DNA from: Candidatus Olsenella pullicola
Lineage (GTDB): Bacteria > Actinomycetota > Coriobacteriia > Coriobacteriales > Atopobiaceae
Direction: 5' to 3'
Length of the DNA: 42,457 bases
Assembly: GCA_019117265.1 (NCBI GenBank)
Contig: DXAB01000106.1
Coordinates: 1-42,457, forward strand
Within the stretch, counting starts at the first letter, position 1. Every line of letters starts with the position of its first letter. Shown here in pieces: positions 17,783-27,131 of this stretch. The translations under genes were made by a program, and so were the position numbers. The notes below the pieces were generated by a model. It saw nothing but the letters and a program-made list of their open reading frames with translations, had not been told where the DNA came from and made no database searches.

Positions 17783-19291
17783 CTACCGCAAGAGCTCGTT
17801 GGGGTGGGCGTTCTGCTGCCCGGGCTTGTCGACACCCGCCTGGGCGACGTCCTCGCTCGTAAAGCCGGAGATCTCGGCGAGATAGTAGTAGTCTCGCGGC
17901 GCCGCGCAGTTGGTGGCGGCGCCCAGCCGCTCGTCCTCGAGCTGCTCGGCAGGGATGGCCGCGGACTCGTCCGCAGGGTCAAGCCCGGCGTCCATGCGCT
18001 GCATCATCGCGCGCCACTCGTCGAACTCCGTGCCCACGTAGGAGACGCCGCCCTGCTCGTAGCCGTAGCTCGGGACGGTGGCGGAGTAAATCGTGAGCCC
18101 GTCCTCGCTCTGCTGGATCGCGAGGGCATAGGAGATGATGTCAGTAACGGAGAGGTCCGTCGTGATGGACTCGGCAAGCTCCGTGACCACGCCGGGAAGC
18201 TCCATAGGGCTGCTCGCCAGGACCTTGCGCGCGATGGCCTCCACCACCTGGCGCTGGGCGCGCACGCGGCCAAAGTCCCCGCCGGTGACGTCGTAGCGGG
18301 CGCGGGCGTACTTGAGGGCCGTGGCGCCGTCGAGGACCTGCTCGCCGGCAGAGAGCGTGAGCTTGGCCTTGTAGTCGTCAATGTCCTCGGGCACGTCCAC
18401 CGTGATGCCGCCCAGGGCGTCCACCACGTCCTTCACCCCGTTGAAGTCAACCTCAACGTAGTGCGTGATGTTCACGCCGCAAAACTCCGAGACGGCGCGC
18501 ACCGTTGCCGCCGGGCCGTTGTTGTAGGCGGAGTTGATCTTGTCGACGTAGCCACCCTCGGTGTAGATCATCGTGTCACGCGGGATGGAGACGAGCGACA
18601 CCGTGGCCTCGGCGATGTCCACGCGCGCGAGCATGATGGTGTCCGAGCGCGAGACCGTATCGTTCTTGCGGGCGTCAGACCCAATGAGCAGCACGTAGAA
18701 GGGCTCGGTTACGGCCGACTCGGACGACGCGAGGGCGGCGTTGAGCTCCTCGCGGTCCTCTCCGGCAATGCCCATCGTAGCGTTGAGGCTCGACACCCAC
18801 GCCATACCGGCAACGATTACGACCACGAGAACCGCGGCAAGCCCGAGAAGGACCTTGGCGGGAAGCGAGAGACGCGCGAGCGGATTGCCCCGATGCGCCG
18901 CCGCGTGGGCCGGGGCGTGAGAGGTCCTGTGGGACGCGGCATGTGCGGGGGCGGGCTCGGGGCTCGGGGCAGATTCCGGCTCCGGTTCTGGCCTCGATTC
19001 CGACCGTGGCCCCGCGTCGACGTGCTTCTCGGCCACGGAGTCCTTCTCGCCGCCCTCGCCCGAATCCTCGCGTATGAGCGCGGGCGTCATCCCAACGGCA
19101 CCCGAGGCAAGGCTGCGCGCGGCCTCGTCATCCAGATGGGCGGGACGGACGGAGGAGCCCTCGAGATACTCCCGGTCTCCGGGCAGCCTCACCGTAAAGT
19201 GAGCACCCTTGAGCTCGCTGTCCTTCTCGTGGCTATCCTCGTCGTACACGCCTGCCCGCCCATTCCCGCAATGATGAAGAGGGTCCGTCAC
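17783..19291 (-). CDS. LytR-CpsA-Psr (LCP) family cell-wall glycopolymer ligase
   Basis: LLIGSDARKNDTVSRSDTIMLARVDIAEATVSLVSIPRDTMIYTEG ... KINSAYNNGPAATVRAV ... ALKYARARYDVTGGDFGRVRAQRQVVEAI; single TM after long acidic/Pro-rich N-terminus. Confidence 0.93.
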   Translation of the reverse strand: MTDPLHHCGNGRAGVYDEDSHEKDSELKGAHFTVRLPGDREYLEGSSVRPAHLDDEAARSLASGAVGMTPALIREDSGEGGEKDSVAEKHVDAGPRSESRPEPEPESAPSPEPAPAHAASHRTSHAPAHAAAHRGNPLARLSLPAKVLLGLAAVLVVVIVAGMAWVSSLNATMGIAGEDREELNAALASSESAVTEPFYVLLIGSDARKNDTVSRSDTIMLARVDIAEATVSLVSIPRDTMIYTEGGYVDKINSAYNNGPAATVRAVSEFCGVNITHYVEVDFNGVKDVVDALGGITVDVPEDIDDYKAKLTLSAGEQVLDGATALKYARARYDVTGGDFGRVRAQRQVVEAIARKVLASSPMELPGVVTELAESITTDLSVTDIISYALAIQQSEDGLTIYSATVPSYGYEQGGVSYVGTEFDEWRAMMQRMDAGLDPADESAAIPAEQLEDERLGAATNCAAPRDYYYLAEISGFTSEDVAQAGVDKPGQQNAHPNELLR

Positions 19292-19304
19292 CTCTCATCA
19301 TATA

Positions 19305-20600
19305 TTATCCAAGCTTGTCCACCGCGGCGAGCAGCTCGTCCACGCGGTCCGTGCGCTCCCAGGTGAACTCCGGCAGCTCGCGACCAAAGTGACCATAGGC
19401 CGCGGTCTTCTCGTAGATGGGGCGACGGAGGTCGAGGTCGCGGATGATGGCACCGGGACGCAGATCAAAGACCTGCTCGACGGCCTTCTCGATAACGGAG
19501 TCAGCAACCGCCCCCGTGCCGAAGGTGTCCACCATCACGGAGAGCGGGTGGGAGACGCCGATGGCGTAGGCAAGCTCCACCTCGCAGCGGTGCGCGAGGC
19601 CCGCGGCCACCACGTTCTTGGCCACCCAGCGCGCAGCGTATGCTGCGGAGCGGTCCACCTTGGTGCAGTCCTTGCCGGAGAAGCACCCGCCGCCGTGACG
19701 GCCCATGCCGCCGTAGGTGTCCACGATGATCTTGCGGCCGGTGAGGCCCGTGTCGCCCATGGGGCCGCCCACCACAAAGCGCCCGGTGGGGTTCACGTAG
19801 ATGGTGGCGTTGTTCCAGGCAATGCCCTCAGCGTTCAGGACCGGCGCAATGACGTGCTCGACCATGTCCTCGCGCACGCGGTCCATGTCGGCCACCGCCG
19901 CGTCGTGCTGCGTGGAGACCACAATGGCCGTGACCTCCACGGGGCTGTCGTCCTCGTAGCGCACGGTCACCTGAGTCTTGCCGTCCGGGCGCAGGTACGG
20001 CACCGTGCCGTCCTTGCGCACGGTGGCTAGGCGCTCGGCCATGCGGGAGGCGAGGTAGTGCGGCATGGGCATGTAGACCGAGGTCTCGTCAGTGGCATAG
20101 CCGAACATCATGCCCTGGTCGCCCGCTCCGATGAGATCGAGCGGGTCGGTGGTGCGGCCCGCCTGCACGTCAAAGGACTCGTCCACGCCCTGCGCGATGT
20201 CGGGGCTCTGCTCGTGGATCATGTTGATGACGCCGCAGGTCTCGGCATCAAAGCCGTACTTGGCGCGGTCGTAGCCAATGCGGCGGATCACGTCGCGCGC
20301 GATCGCCTGAACGTCAAGGTAGGCCTCGGTGCGGACCTCGCCGGCCACGACGACGGTACCCGTGGTCACAAAGGTCTCGCACGCGCAGCGCACGTTGTCC
20401 ACGTTGGCGGGGGTGCCGTTGGGCGCAACGTAGCCCTCGGCCTGGAGCTGCGCCTCCTTGGTCAGGAGCGCGTCTAGGATGGCGTCGGAGACCTGGTCGC
20501 AGATCTTGTCGGGGTGCCCCTCCGTCACGCTCTCCGAAGTGAAGAGGTAGTTGCGGGGTGCGGCGCTGGTGGAACGAGAGGTGTCTTGCATGTGAGTCAC
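19305..20600 (-). CDS. metK: S-adenosylmethionine synthetase
   Basis: [71 protein letters not shown] (start may be MQDTS at 20591). Confidence 0.98.
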   Translation of the reverse strand: MTHMQDTSRSTSAAPRNYLFTSESVTEGHPDKICDQVSDAILDALLTKEAQLQAEGYVAPNGTPANVDNVRCACETFVTTGTVVVAGEVRTEAYLDVQAIARDVIRRIGYDRAKYGFDAETCGVINMIHEQSPDIAQGVDESFDVQAGRTTDPLDLIGAGDQGMMFGYATDETSVYMPMPHYLASRMAERLATVRKDGTVPYLRPDGKTQVTVRYEDDSPVEVTAIVVSTQHDAAVADMDRVREDMVEHVIAPVLNAEGIAWNNATIYVNPTGRFVVGGPMGDTGLTGRKIIVDTYGGMGRHGGGCFSGKDCTKVDRSAAYAARWVAKNVVAAGLAHRCEVELAYAIGVSHPLSVMVDTFGTGAVADSVIEKAVEQVFDLRPGAIIRDLDLRRPIYEKTAAYGHFGRELPEFTWERTDRVDELLAAVDKLG

Positions 20601-20615
20601 TCCTTAGGCGGTTTC

Positions 20616-20642
20616 CCCGACGGCCGTTACCATTCCGTCGGG
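20616..20642 (-). promoter_or_regulatory. 5' leader hairpin immediately upstream of metK SD
   Basis: CCCGACGG/CCGTCGGG 8-bp stem, 11-nt loop, followed on the minus strand by GGAAACCGCCTAAGGAG (SD). Confidence 0.4.
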
Positions 20643-20777
20643 CATGCGACAAAGCCCTCTTATCCTACCCGCACCGGCTGCGCGTAACGGGTCAAAGGCC
20701 ATTCCCCACAAAGTCCCTCGCATTCGCCTGCAGGCAGCGGGCGGCAAGCAGCGAGAGTAAGGAGATCAGTCAATGGG

Positions 20778-20810
20778 CACCCCTCCCCCGGCAAGGCCAA
20801 GGGAGGGGTG
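20778..20810 (-). terminator. GC-rich hairpin downstream of sugar ABC operon
   Basis: CACCCCTCCC (20778-20787) / GGGAGGGGTG (20801-20810), 10-bp perfect stem, ~70 nt after the permease stop. Confidence 0.55.
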
Positions 20811-20882
20811 GGAGGAAGGAGACGCTAACCCACGCGACGAGCTCTTGAAGAGGCCCGCGGGGCACATCCGGGTCACGCAGGG

Positions 20883-21932
20883 TTACTTTGCCCCGGACCC
20901 CTTGTGGCGGCCGAAGAACTCCTTGAGCTGTGGCCCTGCCACCTGAATCATGATGACGATGATGAGGATGACGCCCTTGATGGTGTCCTGGATGAGCGCG
21001 TCCATCTTGAGCGCGATGATGATCTTGTCGATGACGTCGTAGGACATCGCACCAAACAGCACGCCGATCATACGACCGCGTCCGCCGCTCATGCTGATGC
21101 CGCCGAGCACCACCGAGGCGATGGCGTACATCTCGTAGCTCGTGCCCGTGGTCGCCGGGTCGGCAGAGGCGTTCATCGCCACCCACACGAACGCGGAAAG
21201 GCCAACGAGCGCGCCGGCGATGGTGAAGACGAGGGTCTTCATGAGCGGCACGGAGATGCCCGCGAGGTGCGCCGCCTTGGCGTTGGATCCCACGGCGTAA
21301 ATCTTCTTGCCAAACTTGGTGGACGAGCACAGGTATACAAAGACCACCACCATGAGCACCATCACAATGCCCACGATGGGCACGCCCGCCACGCGCGCGT
21401 TGCCAAAGGTGTAGAGCGCGTCGTAGGACGCGATCTCGTTGGACATGCGGTACACCGAGCTGCCGTTGCCGATGAGCTCGCCGGGCAGGTGCTGGCAGGC
21501 GTACTGCGCAACGGAACGGTAGATGAGCATCGTCGCGAGCGTCACGATGAAGGCCGGCATCTGCACGACGCCCACCAGAAAGCCGTTCACAAGGCCGCAC
21601 GCCGCACCAAACACGAGGGCAAACAGCAGCGTCAGCGGAATCGAGCCCGTCATGTTGAACACCACGACGGAGAAGCCCGCCACGAGCGCGAGCATCGAGC
21701 CCACGGAGAGGTCGATCTCGCCGGTGAGGCACACGATGCCCATGCCAATGGCGATTGTACCAATGACCGCGCTGTGGCGCAGGACGTTCATGGCGGCGTT
21801 AAGGGTAAGACCGCCGTTGGCGATCGCGTACACAACGAGGATGGCGAGAAACACCAATACAAAGCTGTAGCGCTTGACGACCCCGAGCGCGCTCGCCAGA
21901 CCCGCCGTCTTGGTTGAAGGGTTCTCGTTCAC
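20883..21932 (-). CDS. Sugar ABC transporter permease (RbsC-like)
   Basis: 349 aa; GLTLNAAMNVLRHSAVIGTIAIGMGIVCLTGEIDLSVGSMLALV; VAAND-like VGSNAKAAHLAGISV motif. Confidence 0.94.
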   Translation of the reverse strand: MNENPSTKTAGLASALGVVKRYSFVLVFLAILVVYAIANGGLTLNAAMNVLRHSAVIGTIAIGMGIVCLTGEIDLSVGSMLALVAGFSVVVFNMTGSIPLTLLFALVFGAACGLVNGFLVGVVQMPAFIVTLATMLIYRSVAQYACQHLPGELIGNGSSVYRMSNEIASYDALYTFGNARVAGVPIVGIVMVLMVVVFVYLCSSTKFGKKIYAVGSNAKAAHLAGISVPLMKTLVFTIAGALVGLSAFVWVAMNASADPATTGTSYEMYAIASVVLGGISMSGGRGRMIGVLFGAMSYDVIDKIIIALKMDALIQDTIKGVILIIVIMIQVAGPQLKEFFGRHKGSGAK

Positions 21933-21957
21933 TGTGGATGCACCTCACTCATTCTTC

Positions 21958-23457
21958 TCAGGCGGAAACGTCGTCGCTCACGGAGTTTGTGGAGTAGAGC
22001 ATGACCGTCTGCTCGTCAATCTCGTCGTGCTCAAGGCGCTTGACGATACGGCCCTCGTAGAGCACGTAGCACACGTCGGCGACCTCGCGAAGCTCCGGGA
22101 TCTCCAGGGTGTTGATGATCACGGTCTTGCCGCCGCGCGCAAGCCCCAGGATCAGGTGGTAGATCTCCACCTTGGCGCCCACGTCGATTCCCTGTGTAGG
22201 GTTGTCAAAGAGCAGCAGCTCGGCGTCGGTGTTGAGCCAGCGCGCCATGAAGACCTTCTGCTGGTTGCCGCCGGAGAGGGACAGCACGCTGTCCGCGCTC
22301 GAGTTTGCCTTGATGCTCAGCAGCTTCTTGTAGTGGTCAAAGCGCTCCTGCTCCTTGCCTCTGTTGATGGCAAAGCTCCTTGCGGAGAGCACGTGCTCGG
22401 AGAGGTACATGTTCTCCAGAAGCGACATGTCCGGCACGACGGAGTTCTCCTTGCGGTCGGAGGGCAGCATGGCAACGCCCGCCTTCATGGCCTCGTGGAT
22501 CGACCCGCCGTGGAGCCTCCTGCCGAGCACCTCAGCCGTGCCGCCGGTGGGGTGCGTGATGCCAAAGAGGCACTGCATGAGCTCGGTGCTGCCGCAGCCC
22601 ATGAGGCCGGTGAGACCAATGACCTGGCCGCGACAAACCTCGAGGGAGACGTCGGCAAAGCCGGGACCGCTGTAGTGGTCGAGCGAGAGCACGACCTCGC
22701 CCGTCTCGCGAGGCTCGTAGGCACCGCGCTCGGAGATCGTGGCACCCACCATCATGCCCGTGACCTCGCGCGGCGTGGTATCCGCAATGCGACCCTGACC
22801 CACAAAGGTGCCGTTGCGAAGCACGGTGTAGGTGTCGCAGAGCGCAAAGACCTCGGGCATCTTGTGCGAGATGAAGATGAACGACGTCCCCTGGTCGCGC
22901 AGGTTGCGCACTATCTTGAACAGGTGCTCCACCTCGGCCGTGTTGAGCGCCGTGGTGGGCTCGTCCAGGATGAGCAGCTTGGCGTTGAAGAAGAGAGCAC
23001 GGCTGATCTCAAGGAGCTGCTTCTGGCTCTGCTTGAGGTCCGCCACCAGCGCCATGGGGTCGATGTCCACGCCCAGGCGCTCAAAGAGCTCGCGAGCCTT
23101 GGCAACCATGCTCTTCTTCTTGAGCGAGAAGAGCGGGCCCGTCTCCTCCTGGCCCAAGAAGATGTTCTCGTAGGCCAGAAGGTCGTTGAAGAGGTTGAGC
23201 TCCTGGTGCACAAAGGCGATGCCGGCCTTCTCGACCGCCTTGATCGAGGCGCCGGTGATGTCGGCACCGTCAAAGATGACGGTGCCGACATCGGCTGTGT
23301 ACGAGCCGGTGAGGATGTTCATGAGCGTTGACTTGCCGGCGCCGTTCTCACCTAGCAGGGCGTGAATCTCCCCGCGCCCCACGCGCAGGTCGACGCCATT
23401 TAGGACGGGAACGCCGCTAAAGGCCTTGCGGATGCCGCTCATGGCAAGAAGTTCCAT
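21958..23457 (-). CDS. Sugar ABC transporter ATP-binding protein (RbsA/MglA-like, two NBDs)
   Basis: GIRKAFSGVPVLNGVDLRVGRGEIHALLGENGAGKSTLMNILTGSY; second domain LSLSGGNQQKVFMARWLNTDAELLLFDNPTQGIDVGAK. Confidence 0.96.
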   Translation of the reverse strand: MELLAMSGIRKAFSGVPVLNGVDLRVGRGEIHALLGENGAGKSTLMNILTGSYTADVGTVIFDGADITGASIKAVEKAGIAFVHQELNLFNDLLAYENIFLGQEETGPLFSLKKKSMVAKARELFERLGVDIDPMALVADLKQSQKQLLEISRALFFNAKLLILDEPTTALNTAEVEHLFKIVRNLRDQGTSFIFISHKMPEVFALCDTYTVLRNGTFVGQGRIADTTPREVTGMMVGATISERGAYEPRETGEVVLSLDHYSGPGFADVSLEVCRGQVIGLTGLMGCGSTELMQCLFGITHPTGGTAEVLGRRLHGGSIHEAMKAGVAMLPSDRKENSVVPDMSLLENMYLSEHVLSARSFAINRGKEQERFDHYKKLLSIKANSSADSVLSLSGGNQQKVFMARWLNTDAELLLFDNPTQGIDVGAKVEIYHLILGLARGGKTVIINTLEIPELREVADVCYVLYEGRIVKRLEHDEIDEQTVMLYSTNSVSDDVSA

Positions 23458-23525
23458 GGCGCTCCTTTCTTGACGCAGCCGTGCGGTATGGGCAACGGGT
23501 GGGACGCGTCGCCCGCTCAGGTGCG

Positions 23526-23599
23526 CTCGCCAGATGCGGCACCGATCTGGCGAGGGCGCGCGAGGGCACCCGCCCGCCCCAGGATCGGGCGGGCGGGTG
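23526..23599 (-). promoter_or_regulatory. Two consecutive strong hairpins between SBP and ATPase genes
   Basis: CTCGCCAGAT(23526-23535)/ATCTGGCGAG(23545-23554) and CACCCGCCCGCCC(23567-23579)/GGGCGGGCGGGTG(23587-23599); just 3' of the SBP stop on the minus strand. Confidence 0.7.
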
Positions 23600-23613
23600 A
23601 CGGGGACTAGGCC

Positions 23614-24720
23614 CTACTCAAAGCCAACGTAGTCGGCAACGTTCTCGGCGGTGACGTTCTCGCAGGCGATGACGTGGTCCTGCGGGACCTCCTTGCCGTC
23701 GAGGTGGTCGACCATGTCCTGGATGGCGGTCTGGATCATGGACGGCGAGTAGGTGGTGGACATGACGCCACCGAGGTTGGCGGTGATGTCGGTGTAGGAC
23801 TCACCAGAGATGACGTCGTAGTACTCCTGCAGGCCGCCGCAGCCGGTGATGAAGGGCTTGGTGGCGTAGAAGGCCTCCTTGGCGGAGTCGGAGATGCCGC
23901 CGCCGTTGAGGGCCTCGAGGATGCCCATGGCAAGCTCGTCGTCCTCGGCGTACCACCACTTGATGGAGGCGTTGGCCTCGTCGCCCAGAAGGGCCTCGAA
24001 GGCGGCCTTGGTGTCGGAGCGGCTCCAGTTCATGGCGCCGGACTTGGTGATGGCGGAGTCGATCTGCTCCTGGGTCCACTTGGCGTCCCCGGGCACGGTG
24101 GCGCCGTCAAACTCGAGGTTGCCGAGCAGGTAGTCGGTGAAGCCGTTGTCGCGCAGGGTGGTGACGGAGGAGGTGTCGCCCTGGTAGATGTAGACGGCGT
24201 CGCCCGGCTTCATGCCGTTCTCGACGAAGTAGGCGGCGGAGCCGGCGCCGATGCCGGAGTTGTCGCCCTTGACGTTGGCGACGGCGGAGTCCTGGACGGC
24301 CTCGATGATGCGGTCAAACGCGACGTAGGCAACGCCAGCGTCAACGATCTGCTGGATGGCGGACTGGACGGTGTCGTCGAGCGGCTGGATGACAATACCC
24401 GCAACGCTGGAGAGGTCGCCAGCGAGGATGTCCTCAACCTGGGCGATCTGGTCGGCGGCGGCACCGGCGGTCTGAAGCTCGGCGGTGTAGGTGCCGGCAG
24501 CGTTGACCTCGTCGACCTTCTCCTGGGCAAACACGCCGACCTGGCCGGTCCAGCCGTGGTCGGGCGAGGCGGTCAGCACGTAGATGTGACCGCCGGCAGC
24601 GGCCTCGGTGCCCTCACCATCGGCCGCGGGCTCGTTGGAGCCGGAGCAGCCGCCCAGAAAGACCGCGAGCAGCGAGGCGCTCGAGCCTGCCAGGAACGTG
24701 CGACGCGAGATGTTGGACAT
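23614..24720 (-). CDS. Sugar ABC transporter substrate-binding lipoprotein
   Basis: MSNISRRTFLAGSSASLLAVFLGGCSGS (RR + lipobox); periplasmic-binding-protein type 1 motifs (VAGIVIQPLDDTVQSAIQQIVDAGVAYVAFDR). Confidence 0.93.
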   Translation of the reverse strand: MSNISRRTFLAGSSASLLAVFLGGCSGSNEPAADGEGTEAAAGGHIYVLTASPDHGWTGQVGVFAQEKVDEVNAAGTYTAELQTAGAAADQIAQVEDILAGDLSSVAGIVIQPLDDTVQSAIQQIVDAGVAYVAFDRIIEAVQDSAVANVKGDNSGIGAGSAAYFVENGMKPGDAVYIYQGDTSSVTTLRDNGFTDYLLGNLEFDGATVPGDAKWTQEQIDSAITKSGAMNWSRSDTKAAFEALLGDEANASIKWWYAEDDELAMGILEALNGGGISDSAKEAFYATKPFITGCGGLQEYYDVISGESYTDITANLGGVMSTTYSPSMIQTAIQDMVDHLDGKEVPQDHVIACENVTAENVADYVGFE

Positions 24721-24823
24721 AGCGGTTCCTTCCTCTTGCTTCCAATAGCTTCCCTATCGGTACCCGCCCGTTCCCTGTGAGGGCGGGATGTTCCCTCTCC
24801 CCTGGCGCGCAGGCGCCCTCCTG

Positions 24824-25744
24824 CTAGATCACAAACTGGTCCATGTAGCGCTTGGCAAGCTCTACGCTCTGGACAAGGCGCTCGCGGCTGCCCTCGAAGA
24901 AGCGGTCCTCGATCTCGAGGCAGCAGTCGCCGTCGTAGCCCACCATCGAGAGCTGGGAGACAAACTCTGCCCAGTCAACGTCGCCGTAGCCCGGAACCTT
25001 GGGGTCCATGATGTCGAGCGGATAGGCCATGACGCCGCGGCGGGCAAGCTCCTCGCGCTTGAGCTTGATGTCCTTGAAGTGCACGTGGAAGATCTTGTTG
25101 GCAAACTCGCGGATGGCAGCGGAGCAGTCGATCATCTGCCAGACAAAGTGACTCGGGTCGAGGGCAAGGCCGAGGTTCTTGCTCGGCAGCACCTCGAAGA
25201 CGCGTTCCCAGTTGGCGGGCGTGGTCATGATGTTCTGGCCTCCAGGCCAGTTGGAGGCGTCAAAGAGCATCGGGCAGTTCTCGATGCACACGAGGATGCC
25301 CTCGTCCTCGGCGACCTTGAGGATGGGAGTCCAGACCTCGCGGGCGATCTCGAGGTTCTCCTCGAAAGTCTTGTTTGTCACGCGGCCAATGAAGGTCGTC
25401 ACCTTGGGCACGCCGAGCTTGGCGGCGGCGTGGATGCAGGCCACAAGGTGGTCGTTGAAGGTGCGACGACGCTCGAGGTCGGGGTCGAGGTTGTTGGGGT
25501 AGTAGGCGATGGCGCAGATGCGCACGTTCTTCTTGGCAGCGTAGTCGAGTAGTTGCTGGGCATAGGCGTCGTCCTCGAGCACGCGCTCGGCCTCGATGTG
25601 GGTCACGCCACCGTACTTGCGCTCGGCCTTGCCCTTGGGCCACGCCGCGACCTCCACGCACTCAATGCCCAGGCGAGCGACCTCGTCGATCATCTCCTCG
25701 TAGGTCCAGCCGTCAAACAGCGACGTGATGAATCCCATCTTCAT
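24824..25744 (-). CDS. Sugar phosphate isomerase/epimerase (xylose-isomerase-like TIM barrel)
   Basis: 306 aa; IECVEVAAWPKGKAERKYGG ... ILVCIENCPML ... LGLALDPSHFVWQMIDCSAAIREFANKIFHVHFKDIK. Confidence 0.9.
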   Translation of the reverse strand: MKMGFITSLFDGWTYEEMIDEVARLGIECVEVAAWPKGKAERKYGGVTHIEAERVLEDDAYAQQLLDYAAKKNVRICAIAYYPNNLDPDLERRRTFNDHLVACIHAAAKLGVPKVTTFIGRVTNKTFEENLEIAREVWTPILKVAEDEGILVCIENCPMLFDASNWPGGQNIMTTPANWERVFEVLPSKNLGLALDPSHFVWQMIDCSAAIREFANKIFHVHFKDIKLKREELARRGVMAYPLDIMDPKVPGYGDVDWAEFVSQLSMVGYDGDCCLEIEDRFFEGSRERLVQSVELAKRYMDQFVI

Positions 25745-25777
25745 GGTCTTGCTCCTTGTCTCTTGCGACGGCAGGAC

Positions 25778-26818
25778 CTAGTCCTGCGCAATCTGAATCG
25801 TCTTTCCCGTCTTGCTGGACTCCACGCTGGCAAAGACCGCGCGCATGGCGGCGAGCACGCTCTCGCCGGAGACCGCCGGCTCGACGTCGCGCTCGAGGCA
25901 GTCCACGAACACGTCGATAACACCCGAGGCGGTCTGGTTGTCGTTGGTCTGGATGGCCTCGACGTCGTAGTACTCGGTCTCGCCGCACTTGAGGTCGACC
26001 TCGATCGAGTGGGCCGGGTCGGCGTAGATGCGCATGATGCCCTTGGTGCCGTAGAGGACCGTGGAGTTGTCCTCGGGGCCGTAGTAGGTCCAGCTCGCGG
26101 TCATGGTGCCCATGGCGCCGCCGTCCATCGTGTAGATGACCAGGGCGTTGTCGTCCACCCCCACAAGGTTGCCCTCGGCGTCGCGCTTGTCGAGCGTGGC
26201 CACCTTGGCCGTGGCAGAAACGACCCTCTGGCCGATGAGCCACTGCACGAGGTCGGTCTTGTGGACACCAAGGTCGGCCATGGCGCCCATCGCGGCGCGC
26301 TTGGGGTCAAAGAACCAGCTCGCGGTGCCGGGGTCAACGCTCCAGGTCTCGGGGCCGCCGTGGCCAAAGGTGGTGCGGAAGGTGAGCACGTCGCCGATCT
26401 TGCCTGCTTCGAGAAGCTCCTTGGCGCGGACATGCGCGCGGGCAAAGCGCTGGTTCTGGTCGATCATGAGCTTGAGGCCGGCCTCGCGCGCGGCGGCGAC
26501 CATGGCCTCGCACTCCTCAATCGTGATGGCCATGGGCTTCTCGCACAGCACGTGCTTGCCGGCTTTGAGCGCGGCGATCGTGCTCTCGGCGTGCGTGGCG
26601 TTGGAGGTGCAGACGCTCACGGCGTCAATCTCGGGGTCGGCGAGAAGGTCCTCGAGGGTGCCATAGGCACGGCAGTCGTGCTCGGCCGCAAGCGCGCGGG
26701 CGCGCTCGACGTTCATGTCAAAGAGGCCGACGAGCTGGGCGTTGGGGTTTGCCTCGTACTCGGGGATGTGACGGACCTGAGAGATCTTGCCGCAGCCGAT
26801 GACGCCAATCCTGACCAT
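25778..26818 (-). CDS. Gfo/Idh/MocA family oxidoreductase
   Basis: MVRIGVIGCGKISQVRHIPEY Rossmann; ALKAGKHVLCEKPMAITIEECEAMV; start at 26818 with GAGGAGGT SD (ORF call over-extended). Confidence 0.93.
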   Translation of the reverse strand: MVRIGVIGCGKISQVRHIPEYEANPNAQLVGLFDMNVERARALAAEHDCRAYGTLEDLLADPEIDAVSVCTSNATHAESTIAALKAGKHVLCEKPMAITIEECEAMVAAAREAGLKLMIDQNQRFARAHVRAKELLEAGKIGDVLTFRTTFGHGGPETWSVDPGTASWFFDPKRAAMGAMADLGVHKTDLVQWLIGQRVVSATAKVATLDKRDAEGNLVGVDDNALVIYTMDGGAMGTMTASWTYYGPEDNSTVLYGTKGIMRIYADPAHSIEVDLKCGETEYYDVEAIQTNDNQTASGVIDVFVDCLERDVEPAVSGESVLAAMRAVFASVESSKTGKTIQIAQD

Positions 26819-26862
26819 TGCGACCTCCTCGTCTGGGGCGTCGGACGCCCCGTCCCGCTGGC

Positions 26863-27037
26863 TGAAACGAGTTTTCATTCGTAATGCGGTATATCTTTCA
26901 TCCCCGATGCTATGAGGTTTTCATTCCACGAGCCGCGGATATTCCCCGAACGTTAGGTTTTTGCCGGTGAAATTGCATTTGCTACCACTTGCCGACGGAT
27001 GCTCGCGCTCATCCCCTCTTATGAAAGATTCTTTCAT
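26863..27037. promoter_or_regulatory. Candidate LacI-family operators in the divergent regulator/sugar-operon region
   Basis: TGAAACGAGTTTTCA (26863-26877), ATGAGGTTTTCAT (26912-26924), ATGAAAG-ATT-CTTTCAT (27021-27037); 10-mer GTTTTCATTC occurs twice. Confidence 0.6.
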
Positions 27038-27131
27038 TGAGGCTGTTTAGGAGCGCTTCGGCCGGGCCCGTTCATAATATACTGATGAGAAGGACCGGCG
27101 GGAGCGCCAGCGAGCACGTGGAAGGGGCCCC

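Noticed and set aside
17804-19366. 520-aa plus-strand ORF antisense to LCP gene
   Set aside because: Opposite an unambiguous LCP protein; no domain-like content.
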